DNA of 64,000 nt from Aliivibrio sp. 1S175 (GTDB taxonomy: Bacteria > Pseudomonadota > Gammaproteobacteria > Enterobacterales > Vibrionaceae): NCBI RefSeq assembly GCF_001690985.1, contig NZ_MAJS01000023.1, positions 19,431-83,430 on the forward strand. Direction: 5' to 3'. Made by a program: the position numbers and the translations under genes. Shown piece after piece: positions 9,183 through 19,017 of this stretch; position 1 is the stretch's first letter; every line of letters starts with the position of its first letter. The notes under the pieces were generated by a model, which saw only the letters and a program-made list of their open reading frames with translations, was not told the DNA's origin and did not search any database.

Positions 9183-10211
9183 ATGAAATTTAAAACAAGC
9201 ACTCTTTACGCTGCTCTTACCGCCTCAGCACTGCTTATGTCTACACAAGCTACCGCTGCAGAAGGTACGCTAGATAAAGTAATGAAGAATGGATATGTTC
9301 AATGTGGGGTGAGTACTGGCCTTCCAGGTTTTTCAAACCCTAACTCAAAAGGAGAATGGGAAGGGATTGATGTTGAGTTTTGTCAAGCCGTTGCTGCTGC
9401 TGTCTTAGGTGATAAATCTAAAGTTAAATACGTTCCACTAACAGCTAAAGAGCGTTTTACCGCACTTCAATCTGGTGAAATTGATGTGTTATCACGTAAT
9501 ACAACGTGGACACTGCACCGAGATACCTCTCTTGGCCTTAACTTTGTTGGTGTTAACTACTACGATGGTCAAGGTTTTATGGTCAAAAAAGAACTTGGCC
9601 TAACCAGTGCTAAAGAACTTGATGGTGCATCTGTTTGTGTTCAATCAGGAACAACAACAGAACTTAACCTTGCTGATTACTTCCGTAATAATGACATGGA
9701 ATATAAACCTGTCGTATTTGATACTGCCGCCCAAACCTCTAAAGGATTTGATGCGGGTCGATGTGACGTGCTGACTACTGACCAATCTGGTCTTTATGCG
9801 CTTCGTTTAAACCTTAAAGATCCTAAAACAGCGCAAGTTCTACCAGAAATCATCTCAAAAGAACCATTAGGGCCTGTTGTGCGTCAAGGTGATGACCAAT
9901 GGTTTAACATCAATAAATGGGTGCTAAATGCCATGATTAATGCTGAAGAATACGGTATTAACTCGCAGAATGCAGACCAAATGCTGAAATCTAAAGATCC
10001 AAATATCAAACGTATTCTTGGTGTTGATGGACCAAAAGGAAAAGGCTTAGGTATTCGTGACGATTGGGGTTACCAAGTAGTGAAACAAGTGGGTAACTAC
10101 GGTGAAAGTTTTGAACGTACTGTAGGTAAAGGTTCACCACTGCAAATTTCTCGTGGTGTGAATGCACTTTGGAATGCTGGCGGCTTTATGTACGCAGCAC
10201 CTATTCGTTAA
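9183..10211 (+). CDS. aapJ: General L-amino acid ABC transporter, periplasmic binding protein
   Basis: 342 aa with a signal peptide ending TQATAAE. The mature part is a type 3 solute-binding fold for polar amino acids (LDKVMKNGYVQCGVSTGLPG, FSNPNSKGEWEGIDVEFCQA, LTAKERFTALQSGEIDVLSR, SVCVQSGTTTELNLADYF). The length, conserved cysteine pair and motif set match AapJ/BztA, the broad-specificity L-amino acid binder, rather than the shorter single-amino-acid binders. AAGGAA precedes the ATG. It is the first gene of a four-gene operon that supplies the permeases and ATPase. Substrate range is assigned from family membership, not from the sequence itself. Confidence 0.92.
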   Translation: MKFKTSTLYAALTASALLMSTQATAAEGTLDKVMKNGYVQCGVSTGLPGFSNPNSKGEWEGIDVEFCQAVAAAVLGDKSKVKYVPLTAKERFTALQSGEIDVLSRNTTWTLHRDTSLGLNFVGVNYYDGQGFMVKKELGLTSAKELDGASVCVQSGTTTELNLADYFRNNDMEYKPVVFDTAAQTSKGFDAGRCDVLTTDQSGLYALRLNLKDPKTAQVLPEIISKEPLGPVVRQGDDQWFNINKWVLNAMINAEEYGINSQNADQMLKSKDPNIKRILGVDGPKGKGLGIRDDWGYQVVKQVGNYGESFERTVGKGSPLQISRGVNALWNAGGFMYAAPIR

Positions 10212-10310
10212 TTCTAATGGTCAATAGAACCAAATAATAAATAGAAACTAATACAATTTTATGGGGTGAGTTTTCACCCCTTTTATAAATGGATTTAAGG
10301 TTGTAGTTGT

Positions 10311-11477
10311 ATGTCATCTAAAAATAAAAACCTCTTTTATAATCCAACATTTCGTGCAATTTTATTTCAAGTGATTGCTGTTGCTACACTTGTCTTTTTC
10401 TTTTATTCCATAGTTAACAATGCATTATCCAATTTAGAGTCTCGCGGTATCGCTACAGGTCTTGCTTTTCTAGATCAAGAAGCTGGCTTTGGTATCGGTT
10501 TGTCTTTAGTGGAGTATGATGAAACACATACCTATGGACGCACGTTCGTTGTTGGTCTTTTAAACACAGCATTAGTCTCTGTTCTAGGGATTTTATTTGC
10601 TACTCTACTTGGGTTTACTGTCGGTATTGCTCGCTTATCCAGTAACTGGTTAGTCAGCCGATGTGCCGCGGTATACATTGAAACGTTCCGAAATATTCCT
10701 CTTTTATTGCAAATCTTCTTTTGGTATTTCGCTGTTTTACAAGCCCTTCCCTCTCCTCGTCAGAGTCTTAGTTTAGGAGACAGTATTTTCTTAAATGTAC
10801 GAGGTTTGTTCTTCCCCGGTCCTATTTTTGAACAAGGATCCAATCTCATTGGTATGGCCGTTGTTCTTGCTATCGTATTCATTATTTTTCTATCGCGTTG
10901 GGCTCATAATAAGCAAACACTAACAGGCCAACAAACGCCTGTACTACGTTACTCTGTGATGTTACTCGTTGGTTTACCAACCTTATCCTATTTCATTTCA
11001 GGCATGCCTGTATCGATTGAATATCCTGAACTAAAAGGATTTAACTTTCGAGGTGGGATAAGCATTATTCCAGAGTTAGCCGCATTAGTTGTGGCATTAA
11101 GTGTTTATACTGCATCGTTCATTGCTGAAATTGTTCGTTCCGGTATTAATGCGGTTAGCCACGGTCAAACTGAAGCTGCAATGGCATTAGGTTTACCAAG
11201 AAATAAAACCTTGAAGCTTGTCGTTATTCCTCAAGCAATGCGTATCATCATTCCACCCCTAACAAGCCAATATTTAAACTTAACTAAAAACTCTTCATTA
11301 GCAATGGCCATTGGTTATCCAGATCTCGTTTCTGTTTTTGCAGGCACAACGCTCAACCAAACAGGGCAAGCTATTGAAATCATTACCATGACAATGGCGG
11401 TTTACCTAACCCTGAGTTTATTAACGTCATTTTTGATGAATATCTATAACAGTAAAGTCGCATTGGTTGAGAGGTAA
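10311..11477 (+). CDS. aapQ: General L-amino acid ABC transporter permease 1
   Basis: 388 aa integral membrane protein of the HisMQ family. Like AapQ it is much longer than ordinary amino-acid permeases because of extra membrane segments and a soluble loop before the core. The core includes FVVGLLNTALVSVLGILFAT at the start of the transport domain and the EAA loop toward the C-terminus (GQTEAAMALGLPRNKTLKLV) that docks on the ATPase. It starts 99 bases after aapJ and its stop overlaps the ribosome-binding site of aapM, so the two permeases are translationally close. Together they would form a heterodimeric channel in the inner membrane. Confidence 0.92.
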   Translation: MSSKNKNLFYNPTFRAILFQVIAVATLVFFFYSIVNNALSNLESRGIATGLAFLDQEAGFGIGLSLVEYDETHTYGRTFVVGLLNTALVSVLGILFATLLGFTVGIARLSSNWLVSRCAAVYIETFRNIPLLLQIFFWYFAVLQALPSPRQSLSLGDSIFLNVRGLFFPGPIFEQGSNLIGMAVVLAIVFIIFLSRWAHNKQTLTGQQTPVLRYSVMLLVGLPTLSYFISGMPVSIEYPELKGFNFRGGISIIPELAALVVALSVYTASFIAEIVRSGINAVSHGQTEAAMALGLPRNKTLKLVVIPQAMRIIIPPLTSQYLNLTKNSSLAMAIGYPDLVSVFAGTTLNQTGQAIEIITMTMAVYLTLSLLTSFLMNIYNSKVALVER

Positions 11478-11479
11478 CT

Positions 11480-12577
11480 ATGAGCATACATCAATTTCAG
11501 CCAGATCTTCCACCTCCAGTAAATACGGTAGGTGTAATAACGTGGCTTAAGAAAAATCTATTTAATGGGCCTTCAAACTCCCTTCTTACCATTATCATCG
11601 CTTATTTAGCCTTTAGTGGTTTATGGAATGCAGTCAGCTGGGCACTCATCAATGCCGATTGGATTGGAACAACACGAGATGCTTGCTCTAGCGAAGGGGC
11701 TTGCTGGGTAATGATCAATGTGCGTTGGGATCAATTCATGTATGGATTTTACCCGACGGAAGAGCTTTGGCGACCTCAGTTGTTTTATGGACTACTCGCA
11801 ATCTTTGTTGCGTTACTCGCTTATGAACACACCCCTAAAAAAGTGGCTATTTGGTTAGTATTTGTAAATATCTTCCCATTTTTTGCGGCCTTTTTATTAT
11901 ATGGCGGCGTATTCGGGCTACCCGTTGTCGATACTCACCTTTGGGGCGGTTTATTAATTACGTTGGTTATTGCTATTGTAGGTATTGTTGTTTCATTACC
12001 GATTGGGGTCGCGCTTGCGCTGGGCCGGCGTTCTGAAATGCCAATAATCCGCAGTATGTGTACCGTTTACATTGAAATTTGGCGTGGTGTTCCTCTTATC
12101 ACTGTTCTTTTCATGGCTTCGGTTATGCTGCCACTGTTTTTATCTGAAGGAATGGAACTGGATAAACTCTTTAGAGCACTCATTGGTGTTGTTCTATTTA
12201 GTGCCGCATATATGGCCGAAGTAGTTCGTGGTGGCTTACAAGCGATACCAAAAGGTCAATACGAAGCGGCTGATGCCTTAGGGTTAGGTTATTGGAAGAA
12301 AATGCGCTTAATCATTCTTCCTCAAGCATTAAAGATTACCATTCCATCTATCGTAAATACCTTTATTGGTTTATTTAAAGACACCAGTCTTGTGCTTATT
12401 ATTGGTATGTTTGATGTACTAGGTATTGGTCAAGCCGCCAATACTGACCCTGAATGGTTAGGGTTCTCTACGGAAAGTTATGTCTTTGTCGCTTTGGTTT
12501 TCTGGGTGTTCTGTTTCTCGATGTCGAGATACTCCATCTATTTAGAAAACAAACTTCATACAGGCCACAAGCGATAA
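11480..12577 (+). CDS. aapM: General L-amino acid ABC transporter permease 2
   Basis: 365 aa, a HisMQ-type permease with the long N-terminal extension typical of AapM. The EAA motif is KGQYEAADALGLGYWKKMRL, and the final membrane segments (VNTFIGLFKDTSLVLIIGM) match the family. GAGG sits five bases before the ATG, inside the end of aapQ; the intergenic gap is two bases. It pairs with AapQ to make the membrane channel, energised by AapP and fed by AapJ. Confidence 0.92.
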   Translation: MSIHQFQPDLPPPVNTVGVITWLKKNLFNGPSNSLLTIIIAYLAFSGLWNAVSWALINADWIGTTRDACSSEGACWVMINVRWDQFMYGFYPTEELWRPQLFYGLLAIFVALLAYEHTPKKVAIWLVFVNIFPFFAAFLLYGGVFGLPVVDTHLWGGLLITLVIAIVGIVVSLPIGVALALGRRSEMPIIRSMCTVYIEIWRGVPLITVLFMASVMLPLFLSEGMELDKLFRALIGVVLFSAAYMAEVVRGGLQAIPKGQYEAADALGLGYWKKMRLIILPQALKITIPSIVNTFIGLFKDTSLVLIIGMFDVLGIGQAANTDPEWLGFSTESYVFVALVFWVFCFSMSRYSIYLENKLHTGHKR

Positions 12578-12601
12578 TTAACAGAATTCAAGGATGTAGT
12601 T

Positions 12602-13351
12602 ATGACGACTCAACAAGAATATATGATCCAATTAGAAGACATGAACAAATGGTATGGTCAATTTCATGTACTTAAAAATATTAACTTACAAGTTAAAAAA
12701 GGCGAAAAAATAGTTATCTGTGGCCCATCAGGCTCAGGTAAATCTACCATGATCCGTTGTATTAACCGCTTAGAAGAGCACCAAAAAGGTCACATTTTTG
12801 TCTCTGGTACAGAGCTGACTGAAGATTTAAAAAACATTGAAGCGGTTCGTAGAGAGGTAGGAATGTGTTTTCAGCACTTTAATCTATTTCCTCACCTTAC
12901 GGTTCTTGAGAATTGCACACTTGCCCTCATTTGGGTAAAAAAGATGCCTAAATCAGAAGCAGATGCATTGGGAATGAAATACCTTGAACGTGTAAAAATC
13001 CCTGACCAAGCGGATAAATACCCAGGCCAACTGTCTGGAGGTCAACAACAACGAGTAGCGATTGCTCGTTCATTATGTATGAACCCACAAGTAATGTTAT
13101 TTGATGAACCGACTTCAGCTCTTGACCCAGAGATGGTACGAGAAGTGTTAGATGTAATGGTTGAGCTGGCTGATGAAGGGATGACAATGTTGTGTGTAAC
13201 TCACGAAATGGGGTTTGCCAAAGAAGTTGCTGACCGCGTCATATTTATGGATGCAGGGGAGATTATTGAAGAAAACAACCCTATCGATTTCTTTGAAAAT
13301 CCACAATCTGATCGTACACAATTGTTTTTAAGCCAGATTTTACATCATTAA
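12602..13351 (+). CDS. aapP: General L-amino acid ABC transporter ATPase
   Basis: 249 aa, full-length ABC ATPase of the polar amino-acid uptake class. Walker A is GPSGSGKST (about 39-47), the Q-loop is [16 protein letters not shown], the signature is LSGGQQQR, Walker B is [14 protein letters not shown] and the switch His is in CVTHEMGF. All catalytic motifs are intact. AAGGATG lies eight bases upstream of the ATG. Last gene of the aap operon; a strong hairpin terminator follows about 45 bases on. Confidence 0.95.
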   Translation: MTTQQEYMIQLEDMNKWYGQFHVLKNINLQVKKGEKIVICGPSGSGKSTMIRCINRLEEHQKGHIFVSGTELTEDLKNIEAVRREVGMCFQHFNLFPHLTVLENCTLALIWVKKMPKSEADALGMKYLERVKIPDQADKYPGQLSGGQQQRVAIARSLCMNPQVMLFDEPTSALDPEMVREVLDVMVELADEGMTMLCVTHEMGFAKEVADRVIFMDAGEIIEENNPIDFFENPQSDRTQLFLSQILHH

Positions 13352-13397
13352 AGAAGAAAGGCTAAAACGACGACTGTAAAGTCAAATAGAACACATA

Positions 13398-13428
13398 AAC
13401 AGCGATCTTAGGATCGCTGTTTGTTGTT
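13398..13428 (+). terminator. Intrinsic terminator of the aap operon
   Basis: AACAGCGATC (13398-13407), loop TTAG, then GATCGCTGTT (13412-13421), followed by a T-rich stretch TGTTGTT. A 10-bp perfect stem. Confidence 0.85.
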
Positions 13429-13588
13429 ACAGATACTTACAAACTTCATCACCTAAGTTAATACACTGGTGTAAAATGGTTTCTAGCTCAACTAATTCAG
13501 TTCAAAAAACAGAACTTCCTTGATTTTTTGAACTATAGGCACCATAACTGTCTATATATTTATGTCTGTCCATTCCAAGGGGAATACG

Positions 13589-14251
13589 ATGAATAATCAA
13601 ATGTTCGGCCAAACTCGTACACAAGAGTCGGCTCTACAAACGAATAAAGTATTACGTAATACTTATTTCTTACTGTCTATGACGCTACTATGGTCAGCGC
13701 TTGTTGCTGGCGTATCAATGGCTCTGAATCTACCTCGTCCGGGTATTATCATTATGCTTGTTGGTTTCTACGGGCTATTGTACTTAACAGAAAAGAACCG
13801 TAACAACAGCATGGGTCTTCTATTCACATTCCTATTTACTGGCTTCTTAGGTTACACCATTGGTCCAATTCTAAACATGTACATTGGTGCAGGTATGGGC
13901 GATGTGATCTTAACGGCTCTTGGTGGTACTGCGCTTTCATTTATGGCAGCATCCGCTTATGCACTAACAACGAAGCGTGATTTATCATTCCTTAACGGCG
14001 TGTTAATGGCTGGTTTTGTTGTTTTACTTATTGGTATGGTAGCGAACATCTTCCTACAAATGCCTTTATTACACCTTGCTATGAGCGGTATGTTTATTCT
14101 GTTCTCAACAGGTGCAATTCTATTGACTACACAATCGATTATTCGTGGTGGTGAAACAAGCTACATTTCTGCAACGATTACGTTGTATGTTTCTATCTAC
14201 AATATCTTCATCAGCTTACTAAGTATTCTTGGTATCATGCGTGATGATTAA
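13589..14251 (+). CDS. yccA: Bax inhibitor-1/YccA family membrane protein
   Basis: 220 aa. The longest frame opens at 13562, but the ATG at 13589 has AAGGGG six bases upstream and gives MNNQMFGQTRTQESALQTNK, matching the E. coli YccA N-terminus with its NKVLRNTYFLLS lead into the first membrane helix. Seven hydrophobic segments are visible. E. coli YccA is a substrate and modulator of the FtsH protease in the inner membrane and can protect SecY; the same role is expected here. Stand-alone gene with its own bidirectional terminator. Confidence 0.9.
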   Translation: MNNQMFGQTRTQESALQTNKVLRNTYFLLSMTLLWSALVAGVSMALNLPRPGIIIMLVGFYGLLYLTEKNRNNSMGLLFTFLFTGFLGYTIGPILNMYIGAGMGDVILTALGGTALSFMAASAYALTTKRDLSFLNGVLMAGFVVLLIGMVANIFLQMPLLHLAMSGMFILFSTGAILLTTQSIIRGGETSYISATITLYVSIYNIFISLLSILGIMRDD

Positions 14252-14274
14252 TCGATAACTACTTCGATGATATA

Positions 14275-14307
14275 AAAAATGCCAGTCTTCACAGACTGGC
14301 ATTTTTG
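14275..14307. terminator. Bidirectional terminator between yccA and a Sel1 gene
   Basis: GCCAGTCT (14281-14288), loop TCAC, AGACTGGC (14293-14300). A-run before and T-run after, so it can serve both converging transcripts. Confidence 0.9.
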
Positions 14308-14344
14308 TATCTATCGCTTTGACTATCTATCTACAATCATACTG

Positions 14345-15370
14345 CTAATTTATATACATCGCACATTCGTCATTGATATCTTCAGGCGGGAAATGGTTTT
14401 CTCTTACATAAAATTTATTTAACAAGCGAATGACTGAGTGTTTTTTAACGGGTTTTTCATCCATTAAACCATGCAATTTACGAGCGACATTTTGAATAGT
14501 TAATAGGTTTTCTAAAGGTAAACTTGCTTCTAAATCATTCTTTAAGCTGTGAGCGTCTTCATACCCGTTCGCAACAGCAAGGTAAGCCCAAATATAAGCC
14601 ACTGCGTTATGAGAGGAGGATATTTTCTGATTATATTGTGCTGAACGAAATTGAGATTCAGGGCTTTTAAGTTCACCCCCACGCTCAGACCAATAAATCG
14701 CTTTATAAACATTCTTCTTTACGCCAATACCATGATAATAACAAGAACTAACCGTGACCATAGCTTTCGCATCATCTTGATAAGCGGCTCTTAGCATCCA
14801 ATAAAAACCTTCCGGATGTCCATTTTGTAATTTTTGATACCAACGGGCAAGAAAAAGCTGTGCTTTAAGGTTATTTTTTAATGCTAAATTTGTAATAGTT
14901 TGAGTGCCAATATCAATATCTTTATCACACCCTATGCCTTCTAAATAAAACTTTCCTAAAGTAAGCGTTGCTTCCTGTTGCCCTTTTGAATCACCTAAAC
15001 GGGCTGCCCAAAATTTAGACTTCTCACTTGAATTTGGATCATCATAATTATCATCGTAAAGCCTAACTAAGGCGTAAAAAGCTTGCTGGCTATTTTGCTC
15101 TGCCGCTTTAAGGTACCATTTTATCGCACCGTTTTGATCTACTAGTTCTAAATCTGCACCCAATGCCAGTTGAGCGGTTATATTGCCATTTTTAGCTCGT
15201 TCTATTTTATCTTTTCTATCGACGTCTTCATCAAAAGTGACGGGACTTGAAGAGGTCAGAGAGCGATTTTTACGTTGTGCTGCTGCTCTTTTTTCCTGTT
15301 CGATCGATTGAAAGTGCAAAACAACGATAATTAAACAAATTACACTACCAAAAAATAAGAACCAATACAT
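14345..15370 (-). CDS. Membrane-anchored Sel1-repeat protein
   Basis: 341 aa. One N-terminal membrane segment (WFLFFGSVICLIIVVLHF) followed by a basic linker, then Sel1-like (SLR) repeats through about residue 270: GNITAQLALGADLEL, GAIKWYLKAAEQNSQQAFYA, ATLTLGKFYLEGIG, AKAMVTVSSCYYHGIGV with KAIYWSERGGEL. SLR proteins act as protein-protein scaffolds, often in envelope or signalling roles; the partner is not evident. A second, secreted Sel1 protein lies 3.6 kb away at 19018, on the other side of the ATPase-MscS operon. Function unknown. Confidence 0.8.
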   Translation of the reverse strand: MYWFLFFGSVICLIIVVLHFQSIEQEKRAAAQRKNRSLTSSSPVTFDEDVDRKDKIERAKNGNITAQLALGADLELVDQNGAIKWYLKAAEQNSQQAFYALVRLYDDNYDDPNSSEKSKFWAARLGDSKGQQEATLTLGKFYLEGIGCDKDIDIGTQTITNLALKNNLKAQLFLARWYQKLQNGHPEGFYWMLRAAYQDDAKAMVTVSSCYYHGIGVKKNVYKAIYWSERGGELKSPESQFRSAQYNQKISSSHNAVAYIWAYLAVANGYEDAHSLKNDLEASLPLENLLTIQNVARKLHGLMDEKPVKKHSVIRLLNKFYVRENHFPPEDINDECAMYIN

Positions 15371-15594
15371 TGTAAGCTCATCGAAAAGGAATAAATTTCT
15401 ATCTCTATTCTAATGATTTTTACCTTGAATTAGAATTAATACCTTTGTAAAACAATTTTATCTGTCTATTTTTTATAAAAAGACACTAAATAATGACTGC
15501 AATTTTCTTTTGTTCGCGATTCCTACCTTTGTTACTGGTTTTTTCAAAAATTTTAGCTAAGGTATTATTAATACTATTCATTTACTTGGCTTAT

Positions 15595-17949
15595 ATGAAA
15601 AAACTTTCTCATTATTTTTTATTTGTTTTTCTTTTTACCTTACCGCAATTGAGCTATGCCAATTGGGACCTTTCTGATGACCAATTAATAGAAATTACAC
15701 CACAAGCCCAAAAAATTGAAACGGATATTCAGTCACTTCCAGAGCAGCATTTTTTCTCAAAAAATAATTACGCTCAAGTAAAACGACTTTTATCATCCAC
15801 GATTATTGAGCAAAAAAAACACTCAAAAAATCTTGAAGATGCATTAATAAAATATAGAAATAACAGTAATGAAGCTGAGTGGTCTATCGTAGAAAGTAAC
15901 CATCAATCACTTAATTCTTTAAATTTAAGTAAGCAACAACTGCTAACGTTAACAGACCAAACCACTCGAGAACAATTAACCGGCTTTGGTCCATACGGTG
16001 TCACTCAGTTTTATTCTGAACTTTCGATTACTAAGTTAAATATTGAATATTATTTACATTATCAAATCCGCAGCTTTAAAAGCTTATTGCATGATTTAAA
16101 GATATCTCCAGTTCCTATTATCAGTGTGATATTTAAAGTATTGTGCGTATTTTTTATATTCAATTGGTGGATGAGAAACTCAGATCGCCTAATCAACGAC
16201 TTTAAAATCTCAAAACTCGAAGGTACGACAAAACCAAACATATTTATCAGAAGTATTTGGTATCTAACTCGTGCACACAAAGCGATTGCTTGGTTACTTT
16301 TAATCACCGTAACATTACGGATTATTTCAACGCTTCCAAGCTTACAACACTTAATCTTCCTAGAGATTTTTACTTGGTGGGTATTGGGCGGATCAATCGC
16401 TGTAAGTTTCGTTCTTGAGTTCACTTATCGTAATAGTAAACACAATAAAAAAGACATTACCGCCTTACGTTTATCAACAATACGCCATTATATTTGGGGA
16501 GCAATTGTCGCAGGGGTTATTTTGCAGATCTCGTCAAGAACCCTTGGCCAAGGAACAATCTATGCATGGATAAACTCACTCGTTTATTTGTTCTTTATCC
16601 TACTGACTGTCTATACCTTAAAACAATGGAAAACAACGGTTTTTGATAGAATTAACAGTATTGAACCACTTCCTGTATCAATTATGTGGGCTGTACGTAA
16701 TCAACAAACTTTCTTAATTTCAATTCCTGCAATAGCTTGCAGTGCCGCTTGGTTATCTTGGCGATCTATTCAACATAGTATTATTAGTTCTCTATCTCAA
16801 TATGCGGCTTTTAGTCATGCTCTCGCTTATTTATTTAGAATAGAAGTAGCGAAACAAACAGAGGTTTCGCGAGAACTCTCTAACTTAGTTCGTATAAAAG
16901 GGACAACGGCTTTTGACTATATTGCACCTGGTTCAGAAAACTCCCCTTTAATTGAGTCTTATGCTAAAGATGAAATAACGTCGCTCTCCCGCTATTTACT
17001 GACCGAAAGCCCTGCCGTGTGCGTTTTATCCGGAGAAAGAGGTGTCGGTACAACTACCTTACTTAACCGTATTTTAAATAAAGTAAAAAATGCGCAGCCA
17101 ATCTACATTAATTGCCCTTATGATGGATATTCAGCTCTACTTCCTGAACTCGCAATTCAATTAGGTTTAAGCGGCGATTCTTCAGAAAGAGATATTCTTC
17201 AGCATTTAAGAAACTGCGAAGAATGTTATTTAATTGCTTTTGATAATGCTCAACGTTTGGTGAAACCTAAAGTTAATGGATTGGCAGATTTAATGAGGTT
17301 AACCAATTTACTTCGCCGAGCACGAAAAAGTCACCGTGTTGTTCTTGCCATTGAAAAATCAAGCTGGCGCTTTATCGACCGTGCGCGTGGAGAGCGTTTA
17401 TTATTTGATTTAGTTACCTTCATGCCTAAATGGGCTGAAAAACAGATTAGCCAATTACTGGAATCTCGGATTACAGTCATTGAGAATACACCTACTATTT
17501 CTTTTGACGGGTTGGTGTTACCAAGACAATGGGATGAAGAGGACTTAACTGAAGAAGAACGAGCAAAAAACGGCTTCTACCGTATTCTATGGGATTATTC
17601 TGATGGAAACCCTACCGTTGCCTTGCGATTTTTTAGGTTATCTCTTCATCGTGATAAAGATTCAAATGCAGTTCTTGTCCGATTATTTAAAGCACCACAC
17701 TCTGATGATCTTGAAACCATGCCAAAACCTATGCTTGCTGTTTTACGCTCTATTGTTCAATTGGAAATAGCCTCACCTGCTGACGTGAGTGAATGCAGTC
17801 GCTTAAGCATGGCCGAAGTAATAAGTACCCTACGTTACTTCCAAAGCCGTGGTTATATTGAATGGAATGACAGTAAAGCCCGTATTTCTGATCACTGGTT
17901 CCGTCACATTACTAATGTTCTTCATCGTCAACATTTATTGGTGAAATAA
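15595..17949 (+). CDS. Membrane-bound P-loop (STAND/ORC-like) ATPase in operon with MscS
   Basis: 784 aa from the ATG at 15595, chosen because it begins a clean signal peptide (MKKLSHYFLFVF...LSYA|NW); the frame is open back to 15493. After a helical, probably periplasmic region (about 22-170) come several membrane segments (about 180-420), then a cytoplasmic P-loop domain. Its Walker A at 480-488 reads GERGVGTTT: the usual lysine is Thr486. Walker B-like LIAFDNAQ has Asp550. Further on are a GNP motif (DGNPTVALRFF), as in STAND/ORC ATPases, and a C-terminal winged-helix-like region (SPADVSECSRLSMAEVIS). It is separated by one base from the mscS gene. Function unknown; a regulator or gate partner of the channel is inferred from the pairing. 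Confidence 0.7.
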   Translation: MKKLSHYFLFVFLFTLPQLSYANWDLSDDQLIEITPQAQKIETDIQSLPEQHFFSKNNYAQVKRLLSSTIIEQKKHSKNLEDALIKYRNNSNEAEWSIVESNHQSLNSLNLSKQQLLTLTDQTTREQLTGFGPYGVTQFYSELSITKLNIEYYLHYQIRSFKSLLHDLKISPVPIISVIFKVLCVFFIFNWWMRNSDRLINDFKISKLEGTTKPNIFIRSIWYLTRAHKAIAWLLLITVTLRIISTLPSLQHLIFLEIFTWWVLGGSIAVSFVLEFTYRNSKHNKKDITALRLSTIRHYIWGAIVAGVILQISSRTLGQGTIYAWINSLVYLFFILLTVYTLKQWKTTVFDRINSIEPLPVSIMWAVRNQQTFLISIPAIACSAAWLSWRSIQHSIISSLSQYAAFSHALAYLFRIEVAKQTEVSRELSNLVRIKGTTAFDYIAPGSENSPLIESYAKDEITSLSRYLLTESPAVCVLSGERGVGTTTLLNRILNKVKNAQPIYINCPYDGYSALLPELAIQLGLSGDSSERDILQHLRNCEECYLIAFDNAQRLVKPKVNGLADLMRLTNLLRRARKSHRVVLAIEKSSWRFIDRARGERLLFDLVTFMPKWAEKQISQLLESRITVIENTPTISFDGLVLPRQWDEEDLTEEERAKNGFYRILWDYSDGNPTVALRFFRLSLHRDKDSNAVLVRLFKAPHSDDLETMPKPMLAVLRSIVQLEIASPADVSECSRLSMAEVISTLRYFQSRGYIEWNDSKARISDHWFRHITNVLHRQHLLVK

Positions 17950-17950
17950 T

Positions 17951-18826
17951 ATGCTTCGATTATTTATTTTTCTTATTGCGTGTAGTTTTGGACAAACAGC
18001 ATTTGCTGAAGATCCTCAATCACTTGATAACCTACATCAGTTCGCAAGCTTAATCCGATGGAGCGGCGTAGCATTCTCATTTATCATTGTTTTTATTGCT
18101 TGGTTATTGCTTCGTTTTACTCAATCAATTGTGGATGGTATTAGTAGCCAATTTGCCCAACGTAGAATGTTGATGCAAAAACTACAGTCTTTCTTCCAAT
18201 TTTTTATTTATATGTCTACGGGTATGACCGTTTTCATGCTCAGTTTCCGTGTTGATGAAAGAGTCTTAGCCCTAATTGGGGGGACTTTAGCTGTCTCTGT
18301 TGGTTTTGCACTAAAAGATCTTACCGCTTCTTTTATCGCAGGGTTAACCATCATGATCGACCGACCTTTTCAAGTGGGTGACAGAGTCACTTTTGAAGGA
18401 CATTATGGCGATATAATTGCCATTGGTTTACGTTCAGTTCGTATGCAGACACTAAACGACGATATTATTACGATCCCAAACAATAAATTCTTAAATGAAG
18501 TCGCAATGAGCGGGAACTACGGCGCACTGGATATGCAAGTTGTTATCCCTTTCTACATTGGGATGGATCAAGACATTAATGCGGCTCGTGATATTATTCA
18601 AGAAGCAGCCTCTTCTAGCCGTTATATCCATTTACCAAAACCTGTTGTAGTTTTAGTTAAACAAAGTATTACTGATAATTATTTAGCCATTCAATTAACG
18701 TGTAAAGCTTATGTCGTTGATATTAAATTCGAAAAACTATTTGAAACAGACATCACGTTACGTGTAATGCAAGAATTTAGAAAATCAGATATTTTTCCAC
18801 CTTCAATCGCGATTCAAAACAAATAA
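17951..18826 (+). CDS. MscS-family mechanosensitive channel
   Basis: 291 aa. A signal-like N-terminus (LFIFLIACSFGQTAFAED), two hydrophobic segments (about 37-60, 78-98), then the pore helix and beta domain of MscS: VLALIGGTLAVSVGFALKDL, FIAGLTIMIDRPFQVGDRV, GDIIAIGLRSVRMQTLNDD and ITIPNNKFL. The length equals E. coli MscS (286 aa). Small MscS channels release solutes on osmotic downshock. One base separates it from the preceding ATPase gene, so the two are cotranscribed and probably act together. A strong terminator follows. Confidence 0.9.
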   Translation: MLRLFIFLIACSFGQTAFAEDPQSLDNLHQFASLIRWSGVAFSFIIVFIAWLLLRFTQSIVDGISSQFAQRRMLMQKLQSFFQFFIYMSTGMTVFMLSFRVDERVLALIGGTLAVSVGFALKDLTASFIAGLTIMIDRPFQVGDRVTFEGHYGDIIAIGLRSVRMQTLNDDIITIPNNKFLNEVAMSGNYGALDMQVVIPFYIGMDQDINAARDIIQEAASSSRYIHLPKPVVVLVKQSITDNYLAIQLTCKAYVVDIKFEKLFETDITLRVMQEFRKSDIFPPSIAIQNK

Positions 18827-18833
18827 TCATGTT

Positions 18834-18865
18834 AAAGCCACTCTATTTATAAAGAGTGGCTTTTT
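18834..18865 (+). terminator. Intrinsic terminator of the ATPase-mscS operon
   Basis: AAAGCCACTCT and AGAGTGGC with a short AT-rich loop, then TTTTT (18861-18865). Confidence 0.9.
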
Positions 18866-19017
18866 ATGATCAAATCAAATAATCACTAATTTTCACATAA
18901 TAACGTTACTGTTTTTAGCTTCTCAAATAATAATATACGATCCATTTATCACTCGCCGTACTGTTCTTTTGTTGCTAACATATCAGCTATATATTTAGCT
19001 AACTAGTTGGTTCTGTA

